Origin: Thunnus maccoyii
Taxonomy: Eukaryota; Chordata; Actinopteri; Scombriformes; Scombridae
Direction of reading: 5' to 3'
DNA length: 64,000 nt
Assembly: GCF_910596095.1 (NCBI RefSeq)
Contig: NC_056534.1
Coordinates: forward strand, 14,831,490 to 14,895,489
Shown here: positions 30,001-43,800 of the stretch, piece after piece
How the letters are laid out: every line of letters begins with the position of its first letter
Numbering within the stretch: the first letter of the stretch is position 1
Position numbers and translations under genes: made by a program
The notes under the pieces: model-generated
What the model was told of the DNA's origin: nothing
Databases searched by the model: none
What the model saw: the letters and a program-made list of their open reading frames with translations, nothing else

Positions 30001-33000
30001 GAAGAAGAAAATTGAATAATACTGTTTTCATCAGAATCAAAATAAACTCAGAAACAGGCCACTATGTCACTTTTTGCATAACTGTACACAATGGTGCTTA
30101 TAGCAAAAAAAAAAAAATTGCACAATAATTCGAGTCATAGTGCAACGTATTTCACAATCCAACTGGTAATTACTGTATGTTTGGAAGTGTGTCATGTCAG
30201 AAAGATACTGACCCTGTTCTTTGTCAGCTAATCGGTTATCTTGAACTTTATGACTCGTGCTTTATGTCGGTTGACTTAGAGGTGTTGAGAAATGGTGGAA
30301 AACAGTTTTAATCACAAATGTGGATGCACTGAAACTTGCATGTGATGATAATGATGATGATCCAGGCTTGTCTCGGATTCCTGTTATCTGAAACAGTATT
30401 GATTAGAAGTCTGGGAGAGATTGTGGTCCTTTGTGTGCTGAATGCAAACATCCTCCACCAGCAACCACCCCACCCCCAAGCAGATATTTTTATTGGCAAA
30501 AAGAGGATACAAACAAATAAACAAATGAAAAAACAACATGTAGCTTTTCTCTCATGCTGTTGGTTTGGTTTCCTGTTCTTTCACTGAGTTTAAAACACTA
30601 ATGTTACAGAGAAGAAGATCTGTTTTGATCTTAAAATAGGGAGCTTATTGTGGTTTTGTGTCTGAGTGGAGAGAAGCACAAAAACATCACATGATTTTTT
30701 ATAGCCTGTTCTGTTCAGAAGGAGACTGTTCGCTATGAGGAGTTTTCCAGCCACCCAGAGATGATAAACAGAACATCTACCATTACAGCTGCTTTGTTTC
30801 TGGCCTTGTGTGTTTCTTTGTTTTGTTGGCTGTGCAACCCACTCAATCAGTGTGTGTGAAAGGAAATTTATCACTGTAAAAGGCAGAGGTGTGAGTCGGA
30901 ACATGCCGTCACACGGGTTGCCTGTTGAATAACAACAACAACCAACTCAATGTTCTCTACATATTTATATGGATTTTTTTTTTTTAAAAATGTTTGAAAA
31001 ACACCTGAATCTACACAGATGTGAATAAAAACTAGCTTTCCTACTCTCTGTTTTGGTTTCCACTTACATAAGTTTGACACGAGGAGGTAAGAGGATGGAT
31101 GTTAAGTGGTCTTACACCCTCCGTGGTCTCCTTTCTTGTGCGCAACCCCCGAGTTTCCTGCGTTAAACCTCAGCGTGCATGTCGTAGGCTGAACCATTCA
31201 TTACATGCAGTGTAACGAAAGTTGAAAAATCGTCGCTTTTCATGAATTTTCACCGCAAGACTTCAGGAAAGAACTGAAGACACTCGTGTTCGCATTGATT
31301 CAACACATCCTCATAATGAAACGACCACATAGGTCGATTGTACCTGAACTCCAGAATCACTAGTAGGAGCGTTTTCTAATATGCTGCCTCTATTGGCAGT
31401 AATTGTAAAAAGTAATTCTGTTTTATGGAGTGACTGTTTAGGTTTTGACACAAAAAACACATGGTTAGGTTTAGGGAAAGATCACGGTTTGGGTTAAAAT
31501 GATCACTTGAGACATGGTGTGGGTTAAAGTTACTTCCTAAAAGTTACACAACCTCCATCATGGCAACAGCAAACAACACGACAATCGAAGTTACGGTTTT
31601 TAAAAAGCTGTCCCGACTCGTGGTTGGAAGCAGGAGGTGAACAGTCGTCTCCTGCAGCTAATTCCACTTTCTGACATCTATTTATACGGAAATTTGACAG
31701 CTTTATATTGACATCATCTGATCTGTGTCATTTCCCCGAGTCACGATTACTGCAACTGCTAGATGGTGGAAACTTCAGGTTATTTTTGCGGGTTGAATTT
31801 TCAATCTATACTCTTGTTTTTTGCTTGTAAGGGCGGGCTGTTAGATTGTTTTTCTTAAGCATTCTTACAGGGAAACAAAGCTTACTGGAAAACGCATATA
31901 AGCCCTCTCTGAGGTCAACGTGTGAGCAACTGTTGCACTTTGGCTATTTGTAGTGCTGTTATGACTGCTGAACCTTGTGATTTTTCTTTTTGTCAAAGGG
32001 GAAGTTGTCTTCACACCAACAAGTTGTTTGTTTCTCACAAAGGCACTTCATCAAGCGTCAGACTGCATTATCTCATTAGTTTTGGTGTGTTTTAGACTCC
32101 ACTCAACTACAGCTGATAGTCTGTTTTATTGAATTTTTTTAGCCCTGTGGATACAGTTAAGTAACAAATACAAGTTAATATTTTATTTCTTTATTTTTGT
32201 ATGTATTTCTCATGACACATGACAGGAAGGCAATCAATACAATTTAGCATGGTAGTCACCTGTTCCTCAAGGCCTAAGTCGCTTTAATGCTGTTTGCTTT
32301 AACATTCATCAGAACAAAATGGTGAGAGGAACTGATATGTTCAGTATGACAAGAGGAAATAGGGGGTATATAGATATAAGGAAGGCAGAGAGGATAATGA
32401 CAAGTAAAAGTAGAAGGGAGACAATTAGAGCAAAGGATCCAGTCCAAGGTCTTTTAATAACATCAGAAACTATGTGATGGAAGTTCAGTGAGTCTGAATC
32501 AGACAGAGATACTTCTTTCAACACTTCTGTCTTGCTTGTTTTCCTCTGAAAACTCTGAAAACATTTCAGTTTCTCTGACTTGTCTCGTTTCTTCTCTCTA
32601 CCCTCCTCCCCCTCCTCCTCTCTCTGTGTGACTCACTCTGTGTTTGCCCTGATGAGCTGCTGAACAAAAATAACCTGTCTCTCTCATGGCAGTTGAACCT
32701 ATAGCTACTCTGAAGCAGGGAGAATATTAGCTACAGCTACAAGGGCAGAGCTCATCAACAGCCTATAGCACAGGGATGCTCAATTGCTTTGAAAATGGTA
32801 TCAACATTGTAGTATTGCTAACTGGTTTCCAAATAGAAAGTAATTGATGTACTTCCTTCTAAAAGGTTTGCAAGTCATAAGCTATGAACATGACTGTTTG
32901 GGTTGCTAGGTTGTGAAAAATGGCAAGTCATTAACAAGGTCAAGTAATTTAATATTTTAATAAATCATTAATAAAGGATTTGTATAATAACCCATCAAGT

Positions 33001-34780
33001 CTGCTGTTGTAACTGTTAATAAACTGATGAAAATGGGCTGTGGTCCAGATGCTTTGTAGCTCTTTTTCAGGATGTAACTGATCAAATTTTCTATTGTTGG
33101 GTCAAGGAGCTAGCTAAAAAGACAAAGATGGAGGAAGATTACTTTAGCCTGACATTGTGTTCATGCTAACTGATTTCTTGTTGGGAGCAGGATTATTTTG
33201 TTTTGTTTTGTACTAACCAATTACCAGTAAGTGAAGCATCCGTCCCACCAATGTCATGTTTATTTGACACAGCAGCTGCTAGGAGCAGTTAACGTTTTTT
33301 TCATGTTGATTTAAGAGTCGTTATCTCTGTATGTGGACTCACAGCATGACACGCTTGTCGCCATTTTTCTTGTATGCGGCCTGCTTGCTAGCTGGCTCTG
33401 CAGGAAGATGCTGTCAACGTTCCCTAATCTCACCTACAAAGCTCTGATTGGTCGATTGTTTCTCCGGCTGGCGGAGACGGCCATCAGCGGGTGCGATGCC
33501 AGACTTAACAAATCAGAGATGTGGGTGTCGATTCAGAGGTCTGGAACCAGAGTAAAACAAACAGAAGCCAAAAAGATTTTTCTTTTCACAGCCTGGTGAA
33601 CTAAAAGTGGTTCTTAACAGCGGATTACATAACCGGTTAATAAGCCATTAGTAAATTATTTATTAACCATTAAGCTATTAGTTAAAACCTTTTATAAAGG
33701 ATGAATTATTTAGGAAGTGCAACCCTGATTCTGTTTTTATCTAATCTGACCTGCTCTAAACATAAACACATTTTTCTTTTTGTCAATATCATGCAGCTCT
33801 AGTGAAGCTTTACGGTAGTATCACACTGCAGAGACACATCTTTTATAAACTAGTTTTTTCCATTACATTATACATGACCTCGTTCACTGTGGCACCGTTT
33901 TTCTGTGAGGCAAACAGCAGAATCACATTTCTTCTTACAGGTTCTTTCATCCTCTTTCACCCAATTAACCTGTCAATTAGTTTCACACTGCCTGTTCTTA
34001 CTGCTGAGCTTCTATTATCAAAATCACATGAAGTCGTAAATAGCCCATCACACATTTAGCAAGTCTAACAAGTAAACAAATGCATTAATGCAGAGCACTG
34101 ACATTTAAGCCACAGGATGTTTTTATATGCTCAAATTTTAAACCACAAGACCTCATGGGTTTCCCCTTCCTTTTAAGCATAGCAACATGGTCTAAAACTA
34201 TTAAAGCACTTGATTTGTTAGGCATCTCACAAGGCCATTTATGACTTTGGTGATACCCATGAACATTTGTCTGTAGGTCTGTTGTTTCACAGCTGACCAA
34301 ATTTATAAGTTAAGTTCATTTAAATGAGTTTGAAGTTGGAACAACACAGTAAGTTCTTTATTTAGCCTCTGTGAAAAGACTGAAGTTTATTTGTGTTTCT
34401 CAGTCTTTAATCAAAGTATTTTTGTCTCTCACAGGTTTGCTGGTGGGCACCCTGGATGTTGTCCTGGACTCGAGCGCTCGAATGGCCCCGTATAGGATTC
34501 TGTACCAGACTCCTGACTCTTTAGCTTACTGGATCATTGCTCATGGTATGCACACTTAAACTCACAATTTAGGGATACAGGTACATTTCAGGGAAGGCCC
34601 CTCTGTTGTTTTCACACCCCTGCACGCCCCACCCCCCAGCCACCGCACACAACACATGATGTTGAAACATCCTGCCTTTTTCCATGTGTGCTGCCGAATG
34701 CCAAGCATTACATCATGCCCCGGTGGTTTTAAAGAGCAGGATTACAGGATACAGGGTGCCGGAGTCGATGCTCAAATATA

Positions 34781-34839
<59 letters not shown>

Positions 34840-37800
34840 TTTGCCCGCTTATCACTTGATGGGGTTTCATTATGATTTCATATCATCTGCTGGTTTTCAC
34901 ACAATAATGTAATCTCCATAATCTGTGGATGCAAACTGACATTTGTGGTCTCCTGTTTTTATGGGTGAGAGTGCTTAGTAGACAGTCTGTGGCAGTAAAT
35001 CATGCAAATTAGGAGCCGCACACCAGACTGATTAGAATCAGCACTCTTTTTTTTTTTTTGTTACTGTGATGTGTTATATCCGTTTTTTTTTACACTGGAT
35101 ATAAAATTACCTCAACCTTGACAGTTCCAACACAGAGCTAGGGCTGCATCTATCAGTTATTTTGAGTCTACTGGTGAAATTTTCTTAAAGCTCCCAGTTG
35201 ACATCTTCGAAGTGCTTGTTATGTCCATCAACAATCACACAGAGATATTCAGTTTACTATCATGCAGACAAAGAAAAAAGCTGGAACCAGTTAATTTTTG
35301 ACACTTTTGCTTTAAAAATGACTTAAACAATTAATTGATTATCAAAAATGTTGCTTATTCATTTTCTGCTGATCACCTTTTAAAGTTAAAGTCAAAGTGA
35401 GCTTTATTATCATTCAAGACCACACAACAAGGAGTGCAAAGCAGAACAAAGTTGTGTTTCTCATACTTCAGTGTGCAAAACAATTAACATGAATAAGACA
35501 AACTAGGACAGTAGACACGAGCCTATAGACATGCGCAATGTACGTACATCTTATTGGCAAATTGACTATTAATTTCAGTCCTACACAAACCATTTGGTGA
35601 AAAATAACCAAGAGAGAAGAATCTGAGGCACCTTGAAGATATAAATAAGTTAAAAGCCTTCACTGGAAGCCAGATTTTGGCCTCAGACTCTGATAATGTT
35701 TGTGTGCTGAACTCCGTTACATTTACACATGGACGTGTACAGTTGTTCAGTAAAGTATCATTTGAATGCTTTATTTACATATATTTACATACAGTATACA
35801 GTATGTGGGATTTCAAGGGCAATAGCATGCAACCCACAACATTTGGGAGTGCATAGAAACAAATCAAGATGATGCTTAATCAGATTACAGTATTAGTAAC
35901 GGAAGGCTGTAATTAGTTGTAGTTTGTCAAATGTCATTAAGATGGGACCCTATTAAGACGCCGTGGCAAAGTTGAATTTATTTTTGATGATATATGTAAT
36001 GTGTACAGTAAATGTTGAATATGAGATGAATATTATTTGTGCTGCCCATCTGAAATGGAGGCCTACAAAAGACATGAAATGGCAATGGCTCCCCTCTTCC
36101 CCTCCCTCTCCACCCCTCCCAGTTCTCCTCAGCCCAGAGATAGCAGGAGATTGGAGCAGTCTTGAAGACATGGCTAATGCAGTAGATGTGCACTCACTGA
36201 AGGGCTGTTTGCAGCAGTGTTGAGGGATAATGGTCCACAGTGGCAGCCATTACAGCAGTCAATTTGTCCTGTGGCCGGAGAAATCTGTTTTAACCTTACT
36301 GCTTACTGATAACAATAACAAATTGGTCATTTCAGTGTTGCTGTTTAAACATGGAAAAGAAGATACACATTTCATTTTACTCTTTGTTGAACTCATTCTT
36401 TTGCCATCATTGGCATGAACCCGACCTAAAATAGGCAAACAGGGTCTCTTTAATTGTTTAAAAATATAAACTATCTCTCATAAGAAAAAGGTTGAATCAT
36501 TGCATAGTATTTGTTATAGAAATGAATGTGTGATCATAACCACAGTTTAGTACCACTTATTTCTGAAACATAACACCTTCAGTGCTCTGACTTCCCCTCC
36601 TCTGCAGGAACCTCCCGTAAAGAGATCACAGAGCACTGGGAGTGGCTGGAGCATAACCTGCTGCAGACTCTCTCCATCTTTGAAAATGAGAATGACATTA
36701 CCACCTTTGTCAAAGGAAAGGTCCAGGTAACTACCCATCTTCTACAATTAAAAGATTAGTTTGTTCAAGGAATTTTTATTTGTTGGGCACAGATTCACAG
36801 AACATAGAGCACATTACATACTTTTATAAGTTCTGGGTCAAACAACAGATTGAAAGCTCTACATCAGATATTGTCACGTAAACACCATAGAGCGAGCAAG
36901 TAATATAGTGTATATAGACATAAACACACTGACTGAGGTTGTTGTTATCTGCAAGAGTCAATCCACTTGTAGACTGGACCAATCAGAGCAGTGCTGAGTA
37001 ACACTGATACTTCTGTAAGAGGACTAAGTATTTTAATACTTGGAAAAAAAAATGACAAAAAGCAAAAAGATGGAAAGATATAGAGGGAAAAAAAAGTTTT
37101 AATAGAATGTAGAAACAAGACTAAGAGTCTACGGCCGCTTTGTGAGGTGCTTTAAGCTAAATGCTAACATCATGCTAACAATACCTGCTGATGTTAAGCA
37201 TGTGTAATGTTTACCATGTTCACCATCTTAATTTAGCATGCTAATATTAGCTAAGTAGCACTAAACACAAGACAGCTAAGGATGATGGGAATGTTGTTAG
37301 TTTTGTCAGTATTGTATGAATCACAATTTTTTCTGAGAGTGACATGAATCTATGTAAAGAATTTCATGGCAATCCATTCAATAGTTGTTGTTATATTTCC
37401 GTCTGGAACAAAATAGTGGATCAACTGACATTTCCATCTCTGGTACGTGGCTAAAACTTAATTATTGCATGTTAAATCTAACACATCACAAAAAATCAGT
37501 TAAATACAATACATGAATCAACACAAATTATCCAATTAACTAGAAACTTCTACATAGAAAAATTGTAAATAGATAGAATATAATAATGTGGAATTAGAAA
37601 TCTGTGTTTTTACTTAAAACATCAATCAAAATACTGCTGTTGCTCCTTACTTTAAGTCCTAGTTTTCATGTCCCAGCTCATTACCTTCTTTTGTCTGTTT
37701 CCATCTTGCTGCAGGGCATCATTGCAGAGTACAACAAGAACCACGACGTCAAAGAGGACGACGACACAGACAAGTTCAAGGAGGCCAGCGCTAAATTTCG

Positions 37801-40800
37801 TAAGCTGTTTGGGATGCCCGACGAGGAGAAACTGGTCAACTATTACTCCTGCAGCTACTGGAAGGGCAAAGTTCCACGGCAGGGATGGCTCTACCTCAGC
37901 ATCAACCACCTCTGCTTCTACTCCTACTTACTAGGAAAAGAAGGTTGGATATTTTCTCTTTTTTTCCCCAACCTTATTTCTACTGATATTTCCAAGCAAT
38001 ATCAATCAGTGGACTGACATAGACAACACAGTCATTGCAGGATCTTGCAATGACATACTGTATGTAATGGGTTACATCCTATAGGCACATTAAGTGTATA
38101 TGGTCATCTTTCTTCCAGTATTTTAATTATTGCTTATATCGTAGTCTTAAGGTAAAGGTCAGATACAACATAAAATTTAATAATTGACAATTGCAATCGA
38201 GTCCTTCTTGGTTAAGGGGTTTGTCTGCAGCTATTTCCATTTCAATGTGATGCCTTTTTCAGTTAGTAGCACGCAAATTTCAAAGAGACTCTCGTCTTGT
38301 TCCATGAATTTATCTGGGATTTTTGCCTAGGGATAATCTGATAAAAGAGCAATCAACTTCTATTCCAAATACTTTTATTATTTGTTTGGAATCCTTGACG
38401 ATATGCTTAAATCAAAGGACAAGCCCACAAAATGTGAAAGTGATCAGACATTTTTTTTAACAACACAGCCTACAGCATTGGTTTTGTCCGTGAGAAAACG
38501 TTTTGTTTAAATTTCAGCTTTGGAGTCACAAGAAAACAGATTATGTTCTTCCAACAGATCTCTCACCACGGCTAGATTTGGTTTGCCTTTGTCTAACTAG
38601 ACTAAATATTATTCTAATCTTTTTCTCAGATATCTCCAGGCCTGATTCTGTCTCCCATTTCTTTCTGACATGGACCCAAATATTTAGTTTCTATTGTACT
38701 GCGTAATCTTGATATTAGATGGTGTGTTGTATTCCTCTGTGAATAGTCGACTAAATTAAGTTAACTATCCTCCATTTGTTTAATTTCTTAACTAAAATAC
38801 TATCTGACTTGGAAATATCTGGAGAAGTCTTTTTTTCAAGGCTCTATGTCTTTGAGAATCCAGACTATTGTGACAAGTCATAGTAAATAAGCTGTCACAC
38901 CCCTCTCTACTCAATGCTTAAATGGCATATAAAGACCAGAGGGCTTAAATTGCATCACATGACCATATTTTTGCATGCTCACCATATCTTGATGGCTACC
39001 TTAGACCACGTCTTATATCTGATATCTCTATCTTAATGTCTCTCTTTCCCTGTCAGCCAAACTGGTGGTGCGTTGGGCAGATATCACCCAGCTGGAGAAG
39101 AGCGCCACGCTCCTGCTGCCTGATGTGATCAAGGTGAGCACACGCTCCAATGAACACGTCTTCTCCGTCTTCCTCAACATCAATGAGACCTTCAAGCTGG
39201 CGGAGCAGCTGGCGAATATCGCCATGCGTCAGCTCCTGGACAACAAAGGCTTTGAACAGGACCGCTCGCTGCCGAAACTCAAGAAGAAGTCACCCAAGAA
39301 GGTTTCAGCACTCAAGAGGTAAGAGCTGATGAAGAGCAGGAACGCTTATGCTCATCAATAAAAAATGCTGTTCATACATGTTTACGACATGCGGTCGATT
39401 GAACATTAATGTGTTATAGCATAGTGGTTGGTTATCCAGATAATTCAGGACAGAGGGTTGAAAGTCTAAAACAGTGACGCAAGTTTGGGTGCAGAAGCAC
39501 AACACCAATGTATTATGAAACACAAGGGTGCAGTGATTTTAAGCTCTGGTGGGTCTTTGTGAGCCCTTAAAAATGGCCTCAAATTTTGTTTATTCAACCC
39601 ATTTTATGTAATCATGACTTAGTTTCCCTGCAGTGTAGCGTTACATCTGGGGTTGTGCGATTGTTGGTCTTGCGAAACACTTCACTGTGTCTACACAAAC
39701 ACTTCTTTGTCTGTATCTTCATACACTCATCCATCTTGCATAACATTTGGAAAGGAAACCGTCCACTGGGATCTAATTGTTGAAAAATTGTTGAAAGGTT
39801 TTTTTTTTGTTTTTTTTTTACCTTTTCTTTCATCACCTTTTTGCCATATAGACATTATAATTATGCTAATATCTGGATGACTATTTTGACTATTCCAGCC
39901 TCAATCCAAGCTGTAACATTATATATTTGTATGTTTGTGCAGAAGTCTGTCATCTAATACAATTCTTGCTCTCTGCATCCTTTAGGGATCTGGATGCGAG
40001 AGCTAAGAGTGAGCGTTACCGGGCGCTCTTCCGTCTGCCCAAAGATGAAAAACTGGACGGTCACACAGACTGCACCTTGTGGACTCCCTTTAACAAAATG
40101 CACATCCTGGGACAGATGTTTGTTTCCACCAACTACATCTGCTTCACCAGTAAGGAAGAGACGCTATGTAGCCTCATCATCCCCCTACGTGAGGTGGGTC
40201 GTTCTGCCTAAATGTTTATTTGTTAACAGCTTGTAAGATGGTAGATTTAAGTGTTATTATACCTGGAAGACATAAAGCACTTGCATCTATAAAGAGGCGC
40301 ACACACCCATATACACACATAATGCAGCTGTCAGGCTGAATCACGATCCATTTTACAGCTCTGGATTGGGTCTTTGTAAATTCATAACTTATTTTGTGTT
40401 CAAACTCCTTTCTAAGATTGTAGTGAGTTTCAACTTGTGATTAACGCAGTCGTGTTGAACCTTGAAACTTAGAGGGTGTCAGACTTTATAATGTATAACA
40501 GTTGCTAGGGGACATCTGTAGTGCCATCCAATCAAAAGCAATCAACTATGTAAACAGGAAGTCACTGTAGCGTCACAAGCTGTAACATAACTTCCTTTTT
40601 TTATTCCTATACTATATGCATACATGGAGAAATACATGTTTCAGAGTTAGTAGTATTTATGCAATTCAGATCAAGCAGGATAACGCAACTTAACCAACTT
40701 TACTTGGTCATTTTAATCAAATTTTTTGTAACTTGAAGTATATTGTGTTATTTTTGTGAAAAGTAATTTTAAATACCTTCAGTCCAAATGGGTTGTATAT

Positions 40801-43800
40801 TAACAAGCTAACGCTAGCTTTGTTAGTTGGCTAGCTAGTGCTAAACAGTTACACCTGGTACCTGTAAATATTTAGTAACAACTAACACTCTATGTAACAA
40901 GTGCTTAATGAACATAGTCATCACAGCTGGTTACTGTGGTCTTTCTTCCAAATGATTCCTCTGAGACTGAGATTGTGAATGTTCCCCAACGTCTTCCAGG
41001 TGACCATTGTGGAGAAGGCAGACAGCTCCAACGTGCTGCCCAGCCCGCTCTCCATCAGTACCAAGAATCGTATGACTTTCCTTTTTGCTAACCTGAAGGA
41101 TCGAGACTTCCTGGTACAGAGGATCTCCGACTTCCTGCAGCAGACCACCTCCAAGATCTACCTCGAGAGGGAACTTACCGGCAGCCTCAACAGCTCAGAT
41201 GACGAGGTAAGAATTGTTTGATGTGTTCCTGATGGTTATCCAGCAGGTTTATCCCCCAGGAATTGAATTTGTTTCTTAAATACTTGGTTTTTATATTAAA
41301 TCTAGAAAATAATCGGAAAGATTGTACATAGTGGTGCTGACAGTGTCCGTTTAAAAGCTCCAAAAGGCTAAAGATGGCATGTGTACCCTCTAGGTTTACT
41401 CCCAGCATGGATCCCTGCTCTCCAGCAGCCCGCAGCACAGTTTGGGTTCAGAGAGTGAGCGAACATTTAACCTTAACGACAGCAGTGTGCCCACAGCCAC
41501 ACAGGCCCTCATGACTATGTACCGCCGCCGTTCACCCGAGGAGTTCAATCCCAAGCTGGTGAGTTAAATTACACTCTGTCAAGAACAATCAAAAGCATTT
41601 AATCTCATCAAGCGTGGAACAGTGCGTAGTAAGGCCTTGACTAATAACATTCTGCTCCGTTCTGCTTAAAGGCTGGCAATTTCCAGTTTCACAATTTCAC
41701 AATGTGTGGGCTAAATTTGTATATTTTTTACACTCAAAGTTAAGCTGCAGCAAATAAAATACTGAAGCTAGAGTTGTGGTTTTTGATGATTCTACATGAG
41801 CTACTGCATCTCACAAATTTATTTCCTTCTCTGCTCAGGCGAAGGAATTCCTGAAGGAGCAGGCCTGGAAGAACCACTTCACTGAGTTTGGACAGGGGGT
41901 GTGCATGTACCGCACTGAGAAGACGAAGGAGCTGGTCCTCAAAGGGATTCCTGAGAGCATGAGAGGGGAGCTCTGGCTGCTATTCTCTGGTGAGTGAGGC
42001 CTAAAATACACATGAGCGAGCATACAGCACTGCAAATGATTCAGCCTTACACTGCACCTAATGGGACCACACCCTGTATACTACGTGCTCGCACTTAAGA
42101 ACAACACCACATGATACATATTTTATGCAAATGTAATTAATCCACAGAATCCTATGGAGGAATACACAATGGAAGAACAAGATAAGGATTTTAGGAGCTG
42201 ATGTGAGACATGAATACTCAGATATGAAGTTACATCTTTTTAGTTTCTCTCAAACATTTCATACAAACTGTTAGATATATTATTTTCCTCTGGCATAAAG
42301 CTGCTCTTATGTCACCACCTCCCTGCCCCCTTTAGAAATAAGCAAAATCATTTATTTAAAATGATAAAATGATCACATTCACTACTCTCATCCTCTGTAA
42401 CCCTTAAAAAGCAGCAGACAGTTTAATGGTTTCCAACCATTTTGTCTTGTGGACCCTTATAATGTCCACTTGTACCCCTTATGACAAGAACTGTTGAGCA
42501 TTTTTTTCTTCTCAGATTGTTTCATTTTAAAGACCCCTTGAGACAAGACAAAAAAGTAATTACACCTTAGAGAAAAGTCTTAAAAAAATAAACATACTCT
42601 TTGAGGGGATCCTGACTCCCATGTTGGAAACCACTGGTTTGAGCTGAGAGGAGAGTTGAAGAAAAAAAATAAAGATTAAGATAAAGCAGTATATTTCTAA
42701 TGTTATGATATTATACTGAACTTCAAATATGAACTTACTGTGTCTATATGCACAAATTATTTTAGAAAGCAATTTGGGCTACTTTTAAAAACATGTTTTC
42801 ATTATTAATTTCTGTTGGTTTCATAGGTTTTAAACTAGTAAATTAAAAGACTTGGTCATGTCAGGATACATTTTACTGACAACAGTAATGCCACTATTGT
42901 AATCATCATGCTGACAACAGAATTTCTTTTGGAGGAAATGGGGTTTTAAAGATTCACTTGAAGTGAATCTTTTTTTTTTTCACGAGTGTCTTTATACAAA
43001 ATTATAAACCTATCCATCAAACATTATCTGAACTGGAAAGTTTCCATTACCTGTCAACTATACAGAGAACCTCGTAGCTTTTGACTCTCGTTCTTTAACA
43101 ACACGCTGCATATTCAGGTATGCACAGGCCCCAGATTTTCCTGTTTACAAGCACAGTCATGTGCAGCTTGTACTCACCCTCACCTGATGAGAGCTGGGTT
43201 ATAATAACAGCTCCCCGCTCTCTCCCCTGTCACCTACTTATGGCACAGTCTGCTTGTTGTCATAGCTGCATTGTGTTCACCTTAGTCACACTTACCTGCA
43301 CTCTCTGAAAGGAGTTTCCTTTACACTAATCTTCCAGGAAAAAAAAAATACCATTCTCATTTGAAACACTCAGTTGTTGCCTTAATAGTGTCTATATTTA
43401 GACCAAACAGTATAAAAACCAGTTTGGTGAGCTTCTCTTCCCGGGCATGTCCCACTAACATGTTTACTGGTAATGGTGAGTAAAACACAGTTATCTCAAT
43501 CAAGTCGTGGACTGCTATGAAAATATCTGTCTTAAATATTTATGAGTGAAGTTACTCATGTAACCCAGTGAATTTGTTATCAGGTCTTTATGGTGTGTAA
43601 ATAACAAATAGCAGTGTCATTTGACTAACGGCCCATTTGTTAATGTCTTTGTTTACTGCACATTTCCCTTCTGTCATTTAACTTTATTTAACATTTATTC
43701 AGCCTTTTCACTCTTTTAAGCTACAACCATTACTGTCTCAAAGCTAGCTTGAAATCAGCAGCTACTCTCTTTTTTTAACAGAGATACCAAAAAAAAAAAA

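Larger units (their letters stand above)
27062..34434 (+). other. TBC1D9 intron 1 (7.4 kb)
   Basis: Runs from GTGAGT to ACAG. It holds a CAG/GGA/poly-G tract at 27705-27768, a MITE end near 28620-28655 (GCAGGTTGGGAACCACTG), and a dispersed fish repeat at about 31365-31600 (GGTTAGGTTTAGGGAAAGATC). I found no further coding exon. First introns often carry enhancers, but nothing here identifies one. Confidence 0.7.

Noticed and set aside
31440..31520. TTAGGTTTAGG resembling telomeric repeats
   Set aside because: Only two or three partial units; part of a dispersed fish repeat, not an interstitial telomere.
33333..33599. 88-codon frame in TBC1D9 intron 1
   Set aside because: No recognisable protein; base composition and position suggest intronic repeat or chance.
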